Source: Chinchilla lanigera
Lineage: Eukaryota; Chordata; Mammalia; Rodentia; Chinchillidae
NCBI RefSeq assembly: GCF_000276665.1
Contig: NW_004955423.1
Location: 7,781,655 to 7,845,654 of the forward strand
Direction: 5' to 3'
Length of the DNA stretch: 64,000 nucleotides
The notes under the pieces are model-generated. The model searched no databases, was not told where the DNA came from, and saw only the letters and a program-made list of their open reading frames with translations. Shown in pieces: positions 41,930 through 54,495 of the stretch. Position 1 is the first letter of the stretch. Each line of letters opens with the position of its first letter. The position numbers and the translations under genes are program-made.

Positions 41930-42700
41930 AACAGCCAAACATAATAATCAAAAGCCAAACCTTTCTTGGTAGACATTGATCTCTAAAACTTACATTCAAA
42001 TAAAAAGAACCAAGAATGACTAAAATAATCTTGAAAAAAAAAAACCAGACTACAAGGTGTAGAAACTTACTGTAAAGCTACAGTGATTAAGATAGAGTAG
42101 TATTGGTGGAAGGATAAGACAAATAGAACAACGGAGGATGAAAAACAGATCCCAGTCAATTAGATACCCATGTGAAAAAAATGTTAGCTCCAAGTTCACA
42201 CCATACACAAAATCTATTCAAGGTGGGTTGCAGATGGACAGTAAAACAATAAAGCTTTTAAAAGAAAACAGACCATTTTCAATGGCTTGGAGTGGGGAGA
42301 GATTTCTTAAGCAGGATATAAAAGGTGCTAACTCTAAAGGAAAGGATAAATTGGTTTATATTAAAATTGACACCTTTTGATCATTTTATATCACCAAAAG
42401 TGAAAAGTAACCCACAGAGGGGTAAAAATATATGAATTTCAAATAATATGTCAAACACATTTATATGTATTGTATATATGTATATATATAATTTATTTAT
42501 ATTAATTGGGACCTAACTTTTGAGGTTTAACTACCTAATTTTTATACAAATGGCTAATCAAGCAGTAGGTATATGGAGAAGTAAATATTAGCTTCAGGTA
42601 TTCCCTAAACTGCTACCAAAATTATTTGCAAAACATTTATAAAACATATGAGCAGAATATTAAAGAGTCATGATATCAGAACTGTTCATAGCATTCCAAG
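41930..42700 (+). mobile_element. LINE-1 ORF2 3' fragment, sense
   Basis: Reads like the C-terminal part of L1 ORF2: TAAAGCTACAGTGATTAAGA, GTAGTATTGGTGGAAGGATA, GATACCCATGTG and ACCATTTTCAATGGCTTGGA. No intact frame. The outer borders are approximate. Confidence 0.8.
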
Positions 42701-43067
42701 TCTGTTCACATTCCCAGTATGTGCTGAAAACTAAAATTGAGAGATTATGACTTAACCTGATTGAAATTTGCTTGAATGTTCAGTGACAAGATTTGGATGT
42801 TCTTATTAGGTGCCAGTTATTGGCTAAGCAGAGTGGTTTCCGCCAGCATCGAGTTGTTCCTTTAGGATTAAGTTGCAAATTATTGCAGCAAATGACATGA
42901 ATAATTCTGGGTTTCAAGAAGCCGCAATTTTTTTGTGGTATTTTGACATGTAGGCATTTGTTCTGGGTCATAATTAAATGCAGGCAAGCGTTTGTGTGGC
43001 TATTCACTGCAGGAAGATTTATACCATTTCACATGATATAAAAACCTTAGCCTGGTGTAATTTCTTT

Positions 43068-43169
43068 CTTTCTTTTTTTGTTTCCTCTTTTGTACCCGTA
43101 ATCAAACTCAGGACCCTGAGCTTGCCAGGCAGGTGCTTGTGTGTCTGAGCTGTATCCCCAGCCCAAGAC
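43068..43169 (-). mobile_element. ID-type SINE, antisense, with 15-bp target duplication
   Basis: T-rich tail, TTGTACCCGTAATCAAACTC, GAGCTTGCCAGGCAGGTGCT, CTGTATCCCCAGCCC. Flanked by TGGTGTAATTTCTTT (43053-43067) and TGGTGTCATTTCTTT (43170-43184). Confidence 0.92.
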
Positions 43170-43184
43170 TGGTGTCATTTCTTT

Positions 43185-44149
43185 GCCTCCTCCTCATCCT
43201 TTTTGATACTGTTGTCATGACATTTTATTTTTGTGTTCTATAATAAGCCTCAGATGCACTGTTATTATTGCTTTCATAATTATTGTTTAGAGTGATTATG
43301 AATAAGACAAAATATACATTTACCTTATTCTTACCATTTCCAGCACTCTATTGAGATCCATGTTTATATTTGGTCTTACACTCCTTTTACTTAAAAAATT
43401 CCCTTTAATATTGCTTGTAGTGTAAGTCTCCTAGAAATAAATACTCTAAGCATTTTTTTTCCAAAAAACTATTCAGTATTTATTTTAAAAATATTTTTAT
43501 CTAGCTAGGAATTCTGTTCTGAAAGGATTTTTTCTCTGTACTTTACTCTTTTCTTTGAAATTTCATAGGCTCAGACAAGGATTATGATGTAAGTGCATCA
43601 TTTTTCCTCTGTATGTCCCTCTGTGTAATAGCTTCTTTATTTTTTCTTCCTTCGTGTTTTGCTACTTTTAATATTTTCACTTCAGTTTTGGTTTTTAGTA
43701 GTTTGTTATATCTAGGCTTTCTTTTCCTTCTTGTGTTTACAGTTTTCTGAGTTTTAGAGTTGTGGCTTTTTTTTCCTTTGGTCTTATTAATCTCAGAAAA
43801 AAACTCAGCCATTGTCTCTTCAAAAGTTTCTCCTCTTCTGTTCTTTGTGTCTCTTCCTTCTGGGACTCTGATTCATTTTTATTTTGTTTTATTTTATTTT
43901 TTATTTTAAAGAAAAATAAAACAAAACCAAAATCCCAAAACAAAACAGTATGCTAGGAAGGTAACAATGGTTAATACATTGCGTATTGTTATCTTTAAAT
44001 TAGTTACTCCATATAAGACCTCAGAATTTAATTGTCCAAATAACATTAGCATAAACCTATCTTTTCTATGAACTAAGAGAAATTAGTAGTTTAATTATTT
44101 TAACTATCTTTTACTTATAAATATATATTTTTCCTTTTGCTTTCATCTT
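43185..44149. other. Unassigned T-rich intergenic sequence
   Basis: Contains a TTTTATTTTGTTTTATTTTA low-complexity tract at about 43878-43910. Parts may belong to old L1, but no firm match. Confidence 0.45.
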
Positions 44150-45286
44150 CTCACACTAGGGAGACAAAACAAGGTTTACTCATTTCCATCAGGTTTATTT
44201 CATTGATGAGTATGGTCTCAAGTTGCATCCATTTACCTATAAAAGGTTCCAGTTTATCCTTCTTCATGGCTGGGTAATACTCCATTATATAGAAAGACCA
44301 CAACTTTTGTATCCATTTCTTGGATGATGGGCATTTGGGTTGTTATCAAGACCTAGCTATTAGAAATTGTGCTGCTGTAAACATGGGTGCACATACATCA
44401 CTGTGGTACAATGTTTTTAATTCTTCTGGGAGAACACGCAGGAGGGGGAATAGCTGGGTCAAATCCTAGCTTTTGAGGAATCTCCACACTGATTTCCACA
44501 GTGATTGCACCAGTCTGCACTCCCACCAAAAGTGGAGAAGTGTTCCTTTTTCCTCACAGCCCTGCCAGCATTTGTTATTGGTTGATTCTTGATAATAGCC
44601 ATTCTTTCCAGGATGAGATAGAATCTCAGTGTTATTTTAATTTGCCTCTCTCAGATGACCAGTGATGTTGAACATTTTTTCATATATTTGTTTGCTGTTT
44701 GTATTTCTTCATCTGAAAAGTATATATTCATTTCTGCTGTCCCTTTGTGGATTGGGTCTTTAAATTTGGCAGGTCTGATTTTTTTGAGTTCTTTATATGT
44801 TCTCGATAGTAAACCTTTGTCTGAGGAACATCTGGCAAACATTTCTTTTCCCACATTGTGGGTTGTCTCTTCACTCTGTTGGTGGTTTCCCTGGCCTAGC
44901 AAAAGCTTTTTAATAAGGTGAGATCCCACTTGTTGATTCTTTGTGATAGTTCTTGTACAATCAGTGTTTTATTTATTAAGTCTTTGCCTACAGCAGTGTC
45001 TTCTGTTCTATCTTCCAGCAGATTTAATGTTTCTGTCTTAATATTAAGATCTTTGATCCATTTCAAATTTAGTTTAGTGCACGGTGAATGATATGGTTCC
45101 AATTTTAATCTTCAGCATGTGCAGAGCCAGTTTTTCCAGCACCATTTATTAAAGAGGCTATCTTTCTTCCAGTGTACGTGTTTGACACCTTTGTCAAATA
45201 TAAAGTGGCTGAATATGTCTGGAGTTGTTTCTTACAGTGTATTCTATTGATCTTTGGGTCTGTTTCTTTGCAAGTGCCATGCTGTT

Positions 45287-45317
<31 letters not shown>

Positions 45318-46567
45318 ATCAGCATAGCTTTATAGTATAATTTGAACTCAGGGATTGTGATGCCCCCTGCCTTGCCTTTGTTGCTCAGAATTGCCTTTAT
45401 TATTCTAGGTCTCCTCTGGTTCCAAATGCATTTTAGGATGGTTTTCTCTAATTCTGTGAGATATGCTATTGGAATTTTGATCAGAATTGCATTAAGTCTG
45501 TACAACAATTTTGGATGTATGGCTATTTTCACTATATTGGTTCTTCTTACCTAAGAGCAATGGATATCTTTCCATTTTCTGATATCTTCAATCTCCTTTT
45601 CCAGAGTACTGTAGTTTTCAATGTTGTAGAGGTCTTATACATCCTTCATTCGATTGATTCCTAAATATTTCTTTTTTTTGGATGCTATTGTGAAAGGTGT
45701 TGTTTCCTTAATTTCTCTCTCAGTGAGTTTGTTATTTGTGTACAGGAAGGCTATGATTTTTGAGTGTTAACTTTGTATCCCACTATGCTGCTGAATTTGC
45801 TTATTAAATCAAGCAGTTTTTTGGTGGAATTTTTGGGGTCTTCTCTGTAGAGTATCATGTCATCTGCAAATAATAGTTCAACTTCTTCCTTTCTTATCGT
45901 TATTCCTTTTCTTTCTTTCTCTTGTCTAATGACTCTGGCTGAAGTTTCCAGGACTATGTTGAATAAGAGCAGAGATAGTGGGCATTCTTGTCTTGTTCCT
46001 GATTTTAGAGTAAAAGCTTTCAGTTTTTGTCCATTTAGTATGATGTTGGCTGTTGGTTTGTCATAGATGCTTTTATTAGATTGAGATACAGACCATCTAT
46101 TCCAATTTTCTGCAGGGTTTTCATCATGAATAGGTGCTAGACTTTGTCAAAAGCTTTTTCTGCATCTATTGAGATGATTATATGGTTTTTGTCCTGGGCT
46201 CTGTTAAATGGTGTATTACATTTATTAATTTACATATGTTGAACCATACCCACATTCCTGGTATGAATCCCACTTGGTCATGGTGTATAATCATCTTGAT
46301 GATTTACTGCATTCTGTTTGCCAGTATCTTATGGAGGATTATTGCATCTATGTTCATTAGGGAGATTGACCTGTAATTCTCTTTCTTAGTTGGGTCCTTC
46401 TCCTGTTTTGGTATTTGGGTAGTGCTTGCTTCCAGGAGTGAATTTGGGAATATTGCTTCCCTTTTAATTTCATTAAAGAGTTTGAGAAGTGTTGGTGTTA
46501 AGTCTAAATTTCTTATAGAATTCAGCAGTGAATCTGTCAGGGCCTGGGCTTTTCTTTGCTGGTAGGC

Positions 46568-46712
46568 TTTTTTTGTTTGGTTTTGGTTTCTTTTAGGGAC
46601 AGGGTCTCACTATGCAGTTCAGGCTGGTCTTGAACTCACTTTGTAGCCCAGGCTGTCTTCTAACTCACAACAATCTTCTGCCTCAGCCTCCTGAGTGCTG
46701 GGATTACAGGCT
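46568..46712 (-). mobile_element. B1-type SINE inside the L1
   Basis: TTTTAGGGACAGGGTCTCAC, duplicated block GTAGCCCAGGCTG, and GAGTGCTGGGATTACAGGC. It interrupts L1 ORF2. Confidence 0.93.
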
Positions 46713-47017
46713 GTTGGTAGGTTTTTAATTGATTTCATTGACTGATATTGGTTTATTTAGGATTTTTATATATTCTTGATTCAACTTTGGTAATTTGTAT
46801 GTGTGTGGGAATCTTCCCATTTCTTCTGCATTTTCCATTTTATTAGAACACAAGTTTTTGAAGTAGGTATAGACGATCTAGACTTCTGCTGGGTCTCTTG
46901 TGACTTCACTCTTTTCATTTCTAATTGTGTGAATTTGTATCTTTTCTTTCCTTTTTTTGAGAAGATTGGCTAAGAGTTTGTCAATTTTATTTAATCTTTC
47001 AAAGAACCAACTCTTTG

Positions 47018-47128
47018 TTTTTTGTTTTTTGTTTTTTGTTTGTTTTTTTTTCCAGTACTGGGAACTGAACTCACGACCTTGAGCTTGCCAGGCAGGCGCT
47101 GTGCTGCTGAGCTAAATGGCCAGCCCCA
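47018..47128 (-). mobile_element. ID-type SINE inside the L1, with 13-bp target duplication
   Basis: T/G-rich tail, CCAGTACTGGGAACTGAACT, GAGCTTGCCAGGCAGGCGCT, AATGGCCAGCCCC. Flanked by AACCAACTCTTTG at 47005-47017 and 47129-47141. Confidence 0.94.
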
Positions 47129-49044
47129 AACCAACTCTTTGATTCATTGATTCTTTGTATTGATTTTTAGTCTCCAGTGCTTTAATTTCTGCTCTGATCT
47201 TTGTAATTTCTTCCCTCATATGAGCCTTTGGCTTAGTCTGCTCTTCTTTTTCTAGAAATTTGAGGTTCAGCATTACATTGTTTACTTCTGCTTGCTCTGT
47301 TTTCCTGATATGGGTATTCACCGCTATAAATTTCCCTCTTAAGACTGCTTTCATTAGTCCCATAAGTTCTGGTATGTTGTATTGTCATTATAATTTAATT
47401 GTAGAAACTGTCTAATTCTTCTTTAATTTCATCTGTGACCCATTGGTTGTTCAGGATGGTGCTGTTTCATTTCCATGTGTTTATGAAGTTCTTATGGTTT
47501 CTTTTGTCATTCATTTCCACTTTTATTGCACTATAGTGTGATAATATGCATGGGATAATTTCAGTTCCTTTGCATTTACTTAAGCATGTTCTGTGGGCTA
47601 GTATGTGTTCTATTTTGGAGACTGTCCTATTTGTAGCTGAGAAGAATGTGTTTTCTAATATTGTGGGGAGGAACACTCCATAGACATCTACTAAGCCCAT
47701 TTGTTCAAAAGTTTGGTTCAATTGTATTATTTCATTGTTGATTTGTTTGTCTAGTTGATCTGTCTTTTTGTGACAGTGGGGTATTGAAGTCCCCCAATAC
47801 AATTGCATTAGTGCTTATTTGATTTTTTATGCCCATTAATGTTTGTTTTATATAGTTGGGTGCCCTGATATTTGTTGCATATATATTTATGATTGTTATC
47901 TCTTCCTGCTGGATTGTTACCTTTACAAGGATGTAGTGACCTTTATCTCTCTTAGTCAGTCTTGGCTTGAAATTTACTTTATCTGCAAACAGAATAGCTA
48001 CCCCTGCTTTTTTCTGGGTTCATGTCACATGGAGTATTGTTTTCTATCTTTTGGCTTTCAGTCTATGAATTTCATTTTGAATTAAATGTTTCTTGTATGC
48101 AGTGTATTGTTCAATCATGCTTCTTGATCCATTCTGCCAGTCTGTGTTTTTGACTGAAGAATTGAGGCCATTGACATTGATAGTTACAACTGATATGTAT
48201 CGACTTATCCTTATTGTGTATTTTTCTATTGTTGGCTCTTCCTCTTTTTTTCCCTCCCTCTGTTTAATTGTTTGCCTTGCCTGGTGGATTCCTTCTGTTG
48301 GAGTTTATGGGATTGTAGTCCTTGCTATCTCTTTCTAGAATGTCCTTCAAAACATTTTGGAATGCTGGTTTGGTAGTCATAAATTTCCTTAGCTGTTCTT
48401 TGTCATGGAAGTATCTGATTTCTTCATCAATGTTGAAGGATGGTTATTTGGGGTACATCAGTCTGGGTTGAAGGTTGTTTTCCTCTAGAGCTTGAAATGC
48501 TTCACTCCAAGCTCTCCTTGACTTGAGGGTTTGTGCTGAGAAGTCTTCTGTGATTCTGATGGGCTTTCCTTTATGGGTGATTTGTTTCTTTTTCTTTTAT
48601 AGATTTTTTAATATTCTATTCTTCTGTTAAATTTCTGGAATCATGACTATGATATGCCTGGCTATAGATTTTTTTAGCATGGCTAATTGGAGTTCTATAT
48701 GCCTGCATTATGTGTTTGTCAAATTCTTTTTCTCTACTGGGAAAGTTTTCTGTCATGACATCTGTGAACAGTTTTTTTTTTAAATATCATTTGAGTTATC
48801 TCGGGCTTTTTCATTGACTCCAGCAGCTGCTATATTGATTTTTTATGGTCTCTTGCTATTTTTAAGAAATTTTTCTTTTCATGATTGTTAACTGCTATAC
48901 TTGCAATCCTATCCTCACATAGGATTAATCTGTTGTGAATACTTTCAATGGAATTTCTGTTCTCCTGGATATCTGCTTGAATCTGCCTTATATAGATTAC
49001 ATTTCTTTTCTGTGCTGTGTATTCATAACTTATAGAATTTTCTT

Positions 49045-49148
49045 TTTTTTTGTTTTTGTTTTTCTTCTGGTACCAGGAATCGAACTCATGACCTTGCACT
49101 TGCCAGGCAGGCGCTGTGCAGCTGAGCTAAATCACCAGCCCCACTTCC
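49045..49148 (-). mobile_element. ID-type SINE inside the L1 ORF1 region
   Basis: T-rich tail, TTCTGGTACCAGGAATCGAA, GCACTTGCCAGGCAGGCGCT, AAATCACCAGCCCC. Flanked by AGAATTTTCTT (49034-49044) and AGAACTTTCTT (49149-49159). Confidence 0.93.
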
Positions 49149-50713
49149 AGAACTTTCTTAAACTCCTCTAATTTTTTGTCTATATCTGCTCGAGACTCAC
49201 TAAGCATGGTTTTCATTGTGGACACCATCTCTGTAGTTATCTAAGAAAGTATTTCTTATTTGATTTTTTTCTAGAGCCTTATTCAATTGTTGTTACCACT
49301 TCAGAGAGACCAGGTGAGTGGTTTTCTGATTGTCCCACCTCACTGCCCCCTCAGTTTGCCTTTGGTGGGCTGGATGTCTGGGGTTGCATCTTGTTTAAGT
49401 ATTTTCTCATTTTCTTTCTTTCTTTTTTTTTTTTAGGTTAATTCTTGAGGTGATGTTTGTAAACTGTCTATAGTGGGTTGCTTCACTCATAGTATTTAGA
49501 ACCCTTAGAGAATGACTGTTTCTCTTAGCTGTCTTCCAGGTGTAGCTGGTTTTTGGTTTTTGAGTCTTCTATAAGATCCTACCTCTTCAGTTTATTGGAG
49601 ATGAGAAATTGCTGCCTGTTGGCCCAGCCTCTGGTTCTCTGGAACTGTGCCACAGTATTTTCTGTGACCCTCAATCTCAGTCTTGGGATACAAGAAACAA
49701 CAGATGTTTAGAACAAGTGTGTCACTTTTGGCTATAGTAGTATCAATGACAATAACAAAAAACACTGCCTAGAAGATGACAAACTGAAGTAACCATTAAT
49801 TTGCCACCTTTAACCATATGAACTAGATTTGTGGTTATACATCAAAATCTAAAATAAACCAGGAAATTATATACAGTGTACAAGTCCTTAATATGTCAAT
49901 TTTGCCCTCAGGGTTTGACATTTAAAATGGGCTAGGGAGAATATAGCAGCATGAACGAAAGGAAAAAGATTAGAAGTAAGACTAGAGAATAAAGGGGGAT
50001 CATACTAACACTGGGAAACTGGTGCAGAAGACTGGAGGGAGAGATAGAAGGAAGAGCTAAAACGAACAGAACAGGATCACAACTGCAAAGAGGCTAGACA
50101 CCACAGCCACACTCATATAAATACAAGTTCAAGCAATGAGGGAGACAAAAAAAGAAAACCAAACAAAAAAGAGAAAGAGAGAGAGAGACAGAGAGAGAGA
50201 GATAAGTTCATTTCCAGGTTTGTCTCTGCTATCACTGGTAAATAACATGTGGAGACAGTATCCTGATCTATACTGATTTATTTCAAAAAGCCAGCAGTAG
50301 CTTTTTGACCATATGGCAAATAATCTCCGCAGGATTGCACCCTCTGGTGGCCTGCAGCTGTCAGCACACCTTCCTTGTGCCTGAACCCAGCTGGCAGTTG
50401 CTAGATGGAGCCAGCTGCTCTGAGTTCTGAGCTCAGCCAGCCTCTCTCCAAAAATGGTTCTGGGCCATTTGCTCTCTTGGGTGGGACAACTGAGCCCTCA
50501 GCACTCACTGGCCCCTAGTGCAGTCCTCCACATCCACTGCTTCCCTCCGCTGCTGTGTCTCTGTATGGAGGCCTTTGTGGTTGTCCGCACTCGCCATGTG
50601 TTTGCAGATCTGAATCACTCCTCTAGTGCAGTGCCTCCTGTCTCAGGGAGTAGGCACCATTGGGTACCTCCTTATTCGTTGAAGTTTCTCTCTTAACTCT
50701 CTCTGTAAGCTTT

Positions 50714-50894
50714 TTTTTTTTTTTTTTTTTTTTTTTNNNNNNNNNNNNNNNNNNNNNNNNNNNNNNNNNNNNNNNNNNNNNNNNNNNNNNNNNNNNNNNN
50801 NNNNNNNNNNNNNNNNNNNNNNNNNNNNNNNNNNNNGAACTCTCGACCTTGCGCTTGCCAGGCAGGCCCTTTGCCGCTGAGCTAAATCCCCAGC
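50714..50894 (-). mobile_element. ID-type SINE containing an assembly gap
   Basis: Poly(T) from about 50711, a 100-N gap, then GAACTCTCGACCTTGCGCTT, GCCAGGCAGGCCC and CTGAGCTAAATCCCCAG. Perfect 17-bp target duplication CTCTCTCTGTAAGCTTT at 50697-50713 and 50895-50911, so the gap sits inside one young ID insertion. Confidence 0.93.
50737..50836. other. Assembly gap, exactly 100 N
   Basis: Placeholder gap straight after a T run. The missing part should be only the rest of the poly(T) and the first bases of an antisense ID. Confidence 0.97.
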
Positions 50895-51059
50895 CTCTCT
50901 CTGTAAGCTTTAATTCTTGCTTCAGTTCCTTCCTGAGCCCAGCGGACTGGCTTCCCTCCATGTTTTCCCCACATTTCTATCTTCCAGTGTCTGGATGGCA
51001 ACACTTGGAGAGATTCTTTCTCTGCTGCTTACTACTCTGCCATCTTGCCCCTCCTTTCA

Positions 51060-51580
51060 CTAAATCTTTCTTGTTTCATGCCATGATTAAGTGCTCTGCT
51101 CTTGCTTTTTCTTCTTCTCTCTTCTGCCTTCCTGTCCCCCTTTTACTTCTGTCTCCTTTCCCTTCTCTTTGTGTTTCAGTCTGGATAATTTCTGTTGACT
51201 TCAGGTTTACTGATTCTCTCTTCAGCTGTATCTATATTGATAATACCATTGAAGGAGTTGTTTCTGATATGATGTGTTTTACTTTCAACATTTCCATTTA
51301 ACTTTTTTACAGTTTCCATTAATTTGCTTAAATTTTTATGTGTATGCATATTGTATACATTTTCACTAGTTCTTTTAACATATTAATTTTAGTTATTTTT
51401 AGGTCCTTATATGATAAAATAACATCTGACTCACTTCTGGTTTTATTGCTTTCTCTGGATAATAGGTTATTTTTAATTTTACTTTGTTGTACATGTTATC
51501 TTTTTTTCAAATTATGTACTTTATGGATAGAATACTAGAGGACACACATCATATAATATCTGTGCCTGGAACTGGGTATA
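51060..51580 (-). mobile_element. Ancient LINE-1 fragment, antisense
   Basis: TCTGGATAATTTCTGTTGAC, then TACTGATTCTCTCTTCAGCT and TTTCAACATTTCCATTTAAC match the order of the ORF1-side region of old mammalian L1 in reverse. It is separate from and older than the adjacent L1. Confidence 0.6.
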
Positions 51581-53032
51581 TACCTTCTGTTAGACTATTG
51601 ATATGGAGGAGTTAATCAATATAATTGACAGCTAAACTTGCTTTGGGTTTCAGTGTTTCTACTGTTATCTGCAGAGCCTACAAATTTCAAGTCTCTCTAG
51701 TAGATACCTTTTGCTTACTGTGGGGTTTGGCATGTCAAAGAGCTTTTCTTAGTATTCCTTCACTCTCAGCTTTCAGGAGTTCCTGCAAACTGGTACTATA
51801 CAGTGATTATTTCTGCACTCTCTTATCCTGCTAGAAGTAGGGGCAGCAGGCTGTCTGAGTTTTGCTGGTCTATCCTCAGTCTTCAGCAATCATTTGTGCC
51901 TCATGAGTAGAGGTTTCTCAGGGTTCACTTTCTTCCCTACCCATGGTAACAAATCCAAACTTGTTTCTGTGTGTGGGCGGATGGGAGACTGCAACGTAGA
52001 AGAGCAATTTTCAGCACCTCCCCAAGTGATAGCAAATTTCTAAATTGTAAAAGTATGTAAAATATCCTTCTATATTTTTGTTATTGTCTTCCTTATTTTA
52101 ATTCTATCAGCTGTTCCTGTAGCTATTTGGATCCATGTTATTTTGTACATACAGCTGTAGAATGATAATGATTTATTGAATTGACTGGATGGATTGATTC
52201 CTCCTCTCTTTACAGGTTTTCAGGTGAGATTTTAGCCAGTTGCCCCTGCCAGTCTTTAGCATTCAGGAAATGGTATAATGAGAAAATAAACTCTATGTTT
52301 GAGACCTCAATCTGATTTTTTCTCCATTTCCCATTCAACCACCAAACCTGTGCCAGTTTCTCTGACCCAGCCCCTGCCCCAGGAGTTGCCCTCTGCCAAG
52401 GGCCATACCTGGATTCTCAACCTCTAGTTATGTCCAGAATAGGCTATGACTCTCTCAGAAAAAATGGCTTCAGATCACCTTCACACCTTCCTGAGCTTTC
52501 ATCTCTTGCCTCCAATGTCGAAGGGCTTCTTTCCATGGTAAGTCTTTGACTTCCATCACTGTACTGCGTCTGCATGAAATGGTGCTTGCTTTTGGGAAGT
52601 TTTCTGCTTAGATGTTCAGTCTCCCACCCTGCATAATTTGACAAATATGTTGAAAGATAAACCAGCCATGCATTTGATTCTCCTCTGCCTCCAAATTTGT
52701 CACTCCAGCCATATGAGGTCTCCAAAACCTCTGCCAACACACTGAGCCTCAGCTGTAGCCCGACTCCCAGGGCAGGCCAAGATACTTAGCCTCTCACTTT
52801 CAGGAAAGTGCAGCTGAAAATCTTTAGCTCAGCTCAGAATTTGGTTCCTTTACGCTTTGTTGCTTCTAGCTCTCTTCTTCTCACTTCTTCTCTAAAAGAT
52901 TTTTGTATTTTATCTGAGCTTTTTTGTTATCATAGAGTGAACAACCACCCAAGTTTATTTCAGGGATTTTCTAGACTGTAGGACTTAGAGTGCTAAAGCT
53001 GGGACAGTCCTGGGGAAATCAGCATGATTGGT
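51581..53032. other. Unassigned intergenic sequence
   Basis: About 1.4 kb, in places C/T-rich. No repeat family or coding frame that I can support. Confidence 0.45.
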
Positions 53033-53463
53033 GTCTTGGTTACTTTTACATTGCTGAGACAAAATACACAGCACCCACAAGTTAATGGAGAAGAGGTTTA
53101 TTTTGGCTCCCAGTCTATAGGTGTTTCAGTCCATAGTCATCTGGATCCAGGGCAGGATGGTATAGCAGAGGAAAAACACTCCGTGGTAGGGTAGGCAGGA
53201 CGCAGCAAGCAAGCAAGCAGCAGCAGCCTGCCTTCCATCTTTCCCTTTTATTCCATTGACTCTACAACGCTATTTATTGATTGGTGCCACCTACGCCCAC
53301 AGTGGAGCTTCCCATTACCCAGCACAATGCTAAACCAATCAGTGAACTAATCCATTTATCATGCCCTTAATCCACGTTCACATACCCTAGGTCCAGCCAC
53401 CTCTAAAAAGCCTCACCTATGAGCACCTGAGACTGGGAGGACATCCAGATACAAGCCATAACC
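53033..53463 (-). mobile_element. MaLR-type LTR, antisense, older copy
   Basis: TTGGTTACTTTTACATTGCT, GAGACAAAATACACAGCACC, GGTTTATTTTGGCTC and, at the far end, GGACATCCAGATACAAGCC. Same layout as the LTRs at 57863 and 62969, but more diverged and with a longer middle. Confidence 0.7.
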
Positions 53464-54009
53464 ATTCATGAACCTAAAAGTCAGCCAGGAGGCTAGACTG
53501 CTGCAACACCTTTTATTCATACTCAGAATTGGAAGTTTATTTGGTATGAAACAGATGTTCTTCACAGTATTACAGTTGCTCATACTGTAGCACACTCTTA
53601 AGCAGTGGGAGGGAATGGCAATTCTTAATCCCTATCAAGTAATGTCTAGTTAAAACTGTTCTAATAAGAATGATTAATCACAGAAAATAAGACATTTTGC
53701 ATCTAAATTCATATCTCCTGTTGAGATTGTCATGGTAGATTGTGTTGAAAAAGGTAGAGAAAATGAATGTAAAATGGGAGAAGTGCTGATTTAAATTGCA
53801 CTTTTAAATTAGAGTTGTGCATTGTGAAGCACAGTAAAAAAATTGTAATTTCTTTTCTGTGCTATCATTTTAAATCTGGTTAAGGAATTAAAGAGAGTCA
53901 TATAATGCATTTATAAGGATTCACTATGTACCAACTGCCATACCTGATACTGGTTAAGGCCTATTTTCATTCCTTACAATAGTACCTCCAAATTTCTTTA
54001 TTTTTAAAG
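53464..54009. other. Intergenic sequence with a possible MIR relic
   Basis: A MIR-like antisense stretch may lie at 53905-53995 (ACTATGTACCAACTGCCATA, CAATAGTACCTCC). The rest is unassigned. Confidence 0.4.
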
Positions 54010-54495
54010 TTAAGTGTATTAATCAGTGCTTACCAGAGAAACAGATTTAATATGACTTACACAAATATATAAGAATTTACAAGACTGGCTTAAAATGGCT
54101 GCCCAGAGTCAGGTGTGGAAGACAGCAAAAGGACTGTGTACACTGGGGGTCTGAAGGATCCAGTCGAAGGCCTCGAGCTCACCGTAGTTTCCCATGCAAG
54201 TCCATACGGTGAGGCCAAGGGGCCTGCAAAGGAAGGCTGAAATGTAGGCCCTGGAAGACAGGAGATGAATGTCCAAGGTGAAGGTGAAGATGAGCTCCAC
54301 TAAAGAAACAGAAGCAAGCTTACTTTTCTCAATTCCCTTTTATTTTATTCAGGCCACGAGCCTATTGGGTGGTGCGACTCACACGCAGAGTGCGTCATTT
54401 GTCTTCAGTAAATCCCTTCAGCCACACTCAGAACTCTGCTGACCCAATTTAGTTAGGTGTTCCTTATTCAAGTTAACAGTCACTTAACTATCACA
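54010..54495. mobile_element. Old LTR-like interspersed repeat
   Basis: GTGTATTAATCAGTGCTTAC, CAGAGAAACAGATT at one end and GTTCCTTATTCAAGTTAACA at the other resemble a common mammalian repeat framed by CAGAGAAACAGA and CAAGTTGACA motifs. The family name is uncertain. Confidence 0.5.

Larger units (their letters stand above)
44150..51055 (-). mobile_element. Near full-length LINE-1, antisense, inactive
   Basis: About 6.9 kb including later insertions. The 5' end on the minus strand is marked by GGGCAAGATGGCAGAG (reverse of 51040-51055), as in L1 5' ends. ORF1-like coiled-coil sequence lies near 48830-49040. ORF2 pieces follow in order: endonuclease-like at 47808-47467 (FFSATN, SKIEHILAHR, LSHYSAIKVE), later ORF2 at 45532-45194 ([33 protein letters not shown]) and the C-terminal domain at 44929-44651 (NKYMKKCSTSLVI). 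The frames are broken by many stops, shifts and four SINE insertions, so it cannot move itself. Confidence 0.9.

Noticed and set aside
50660..51301. 213-codon open frame on the + strand
   Set aside because: It runs through 100 Ns, poly(T), an ID SINE and L1 sequence. The length is an artefact of the gap.
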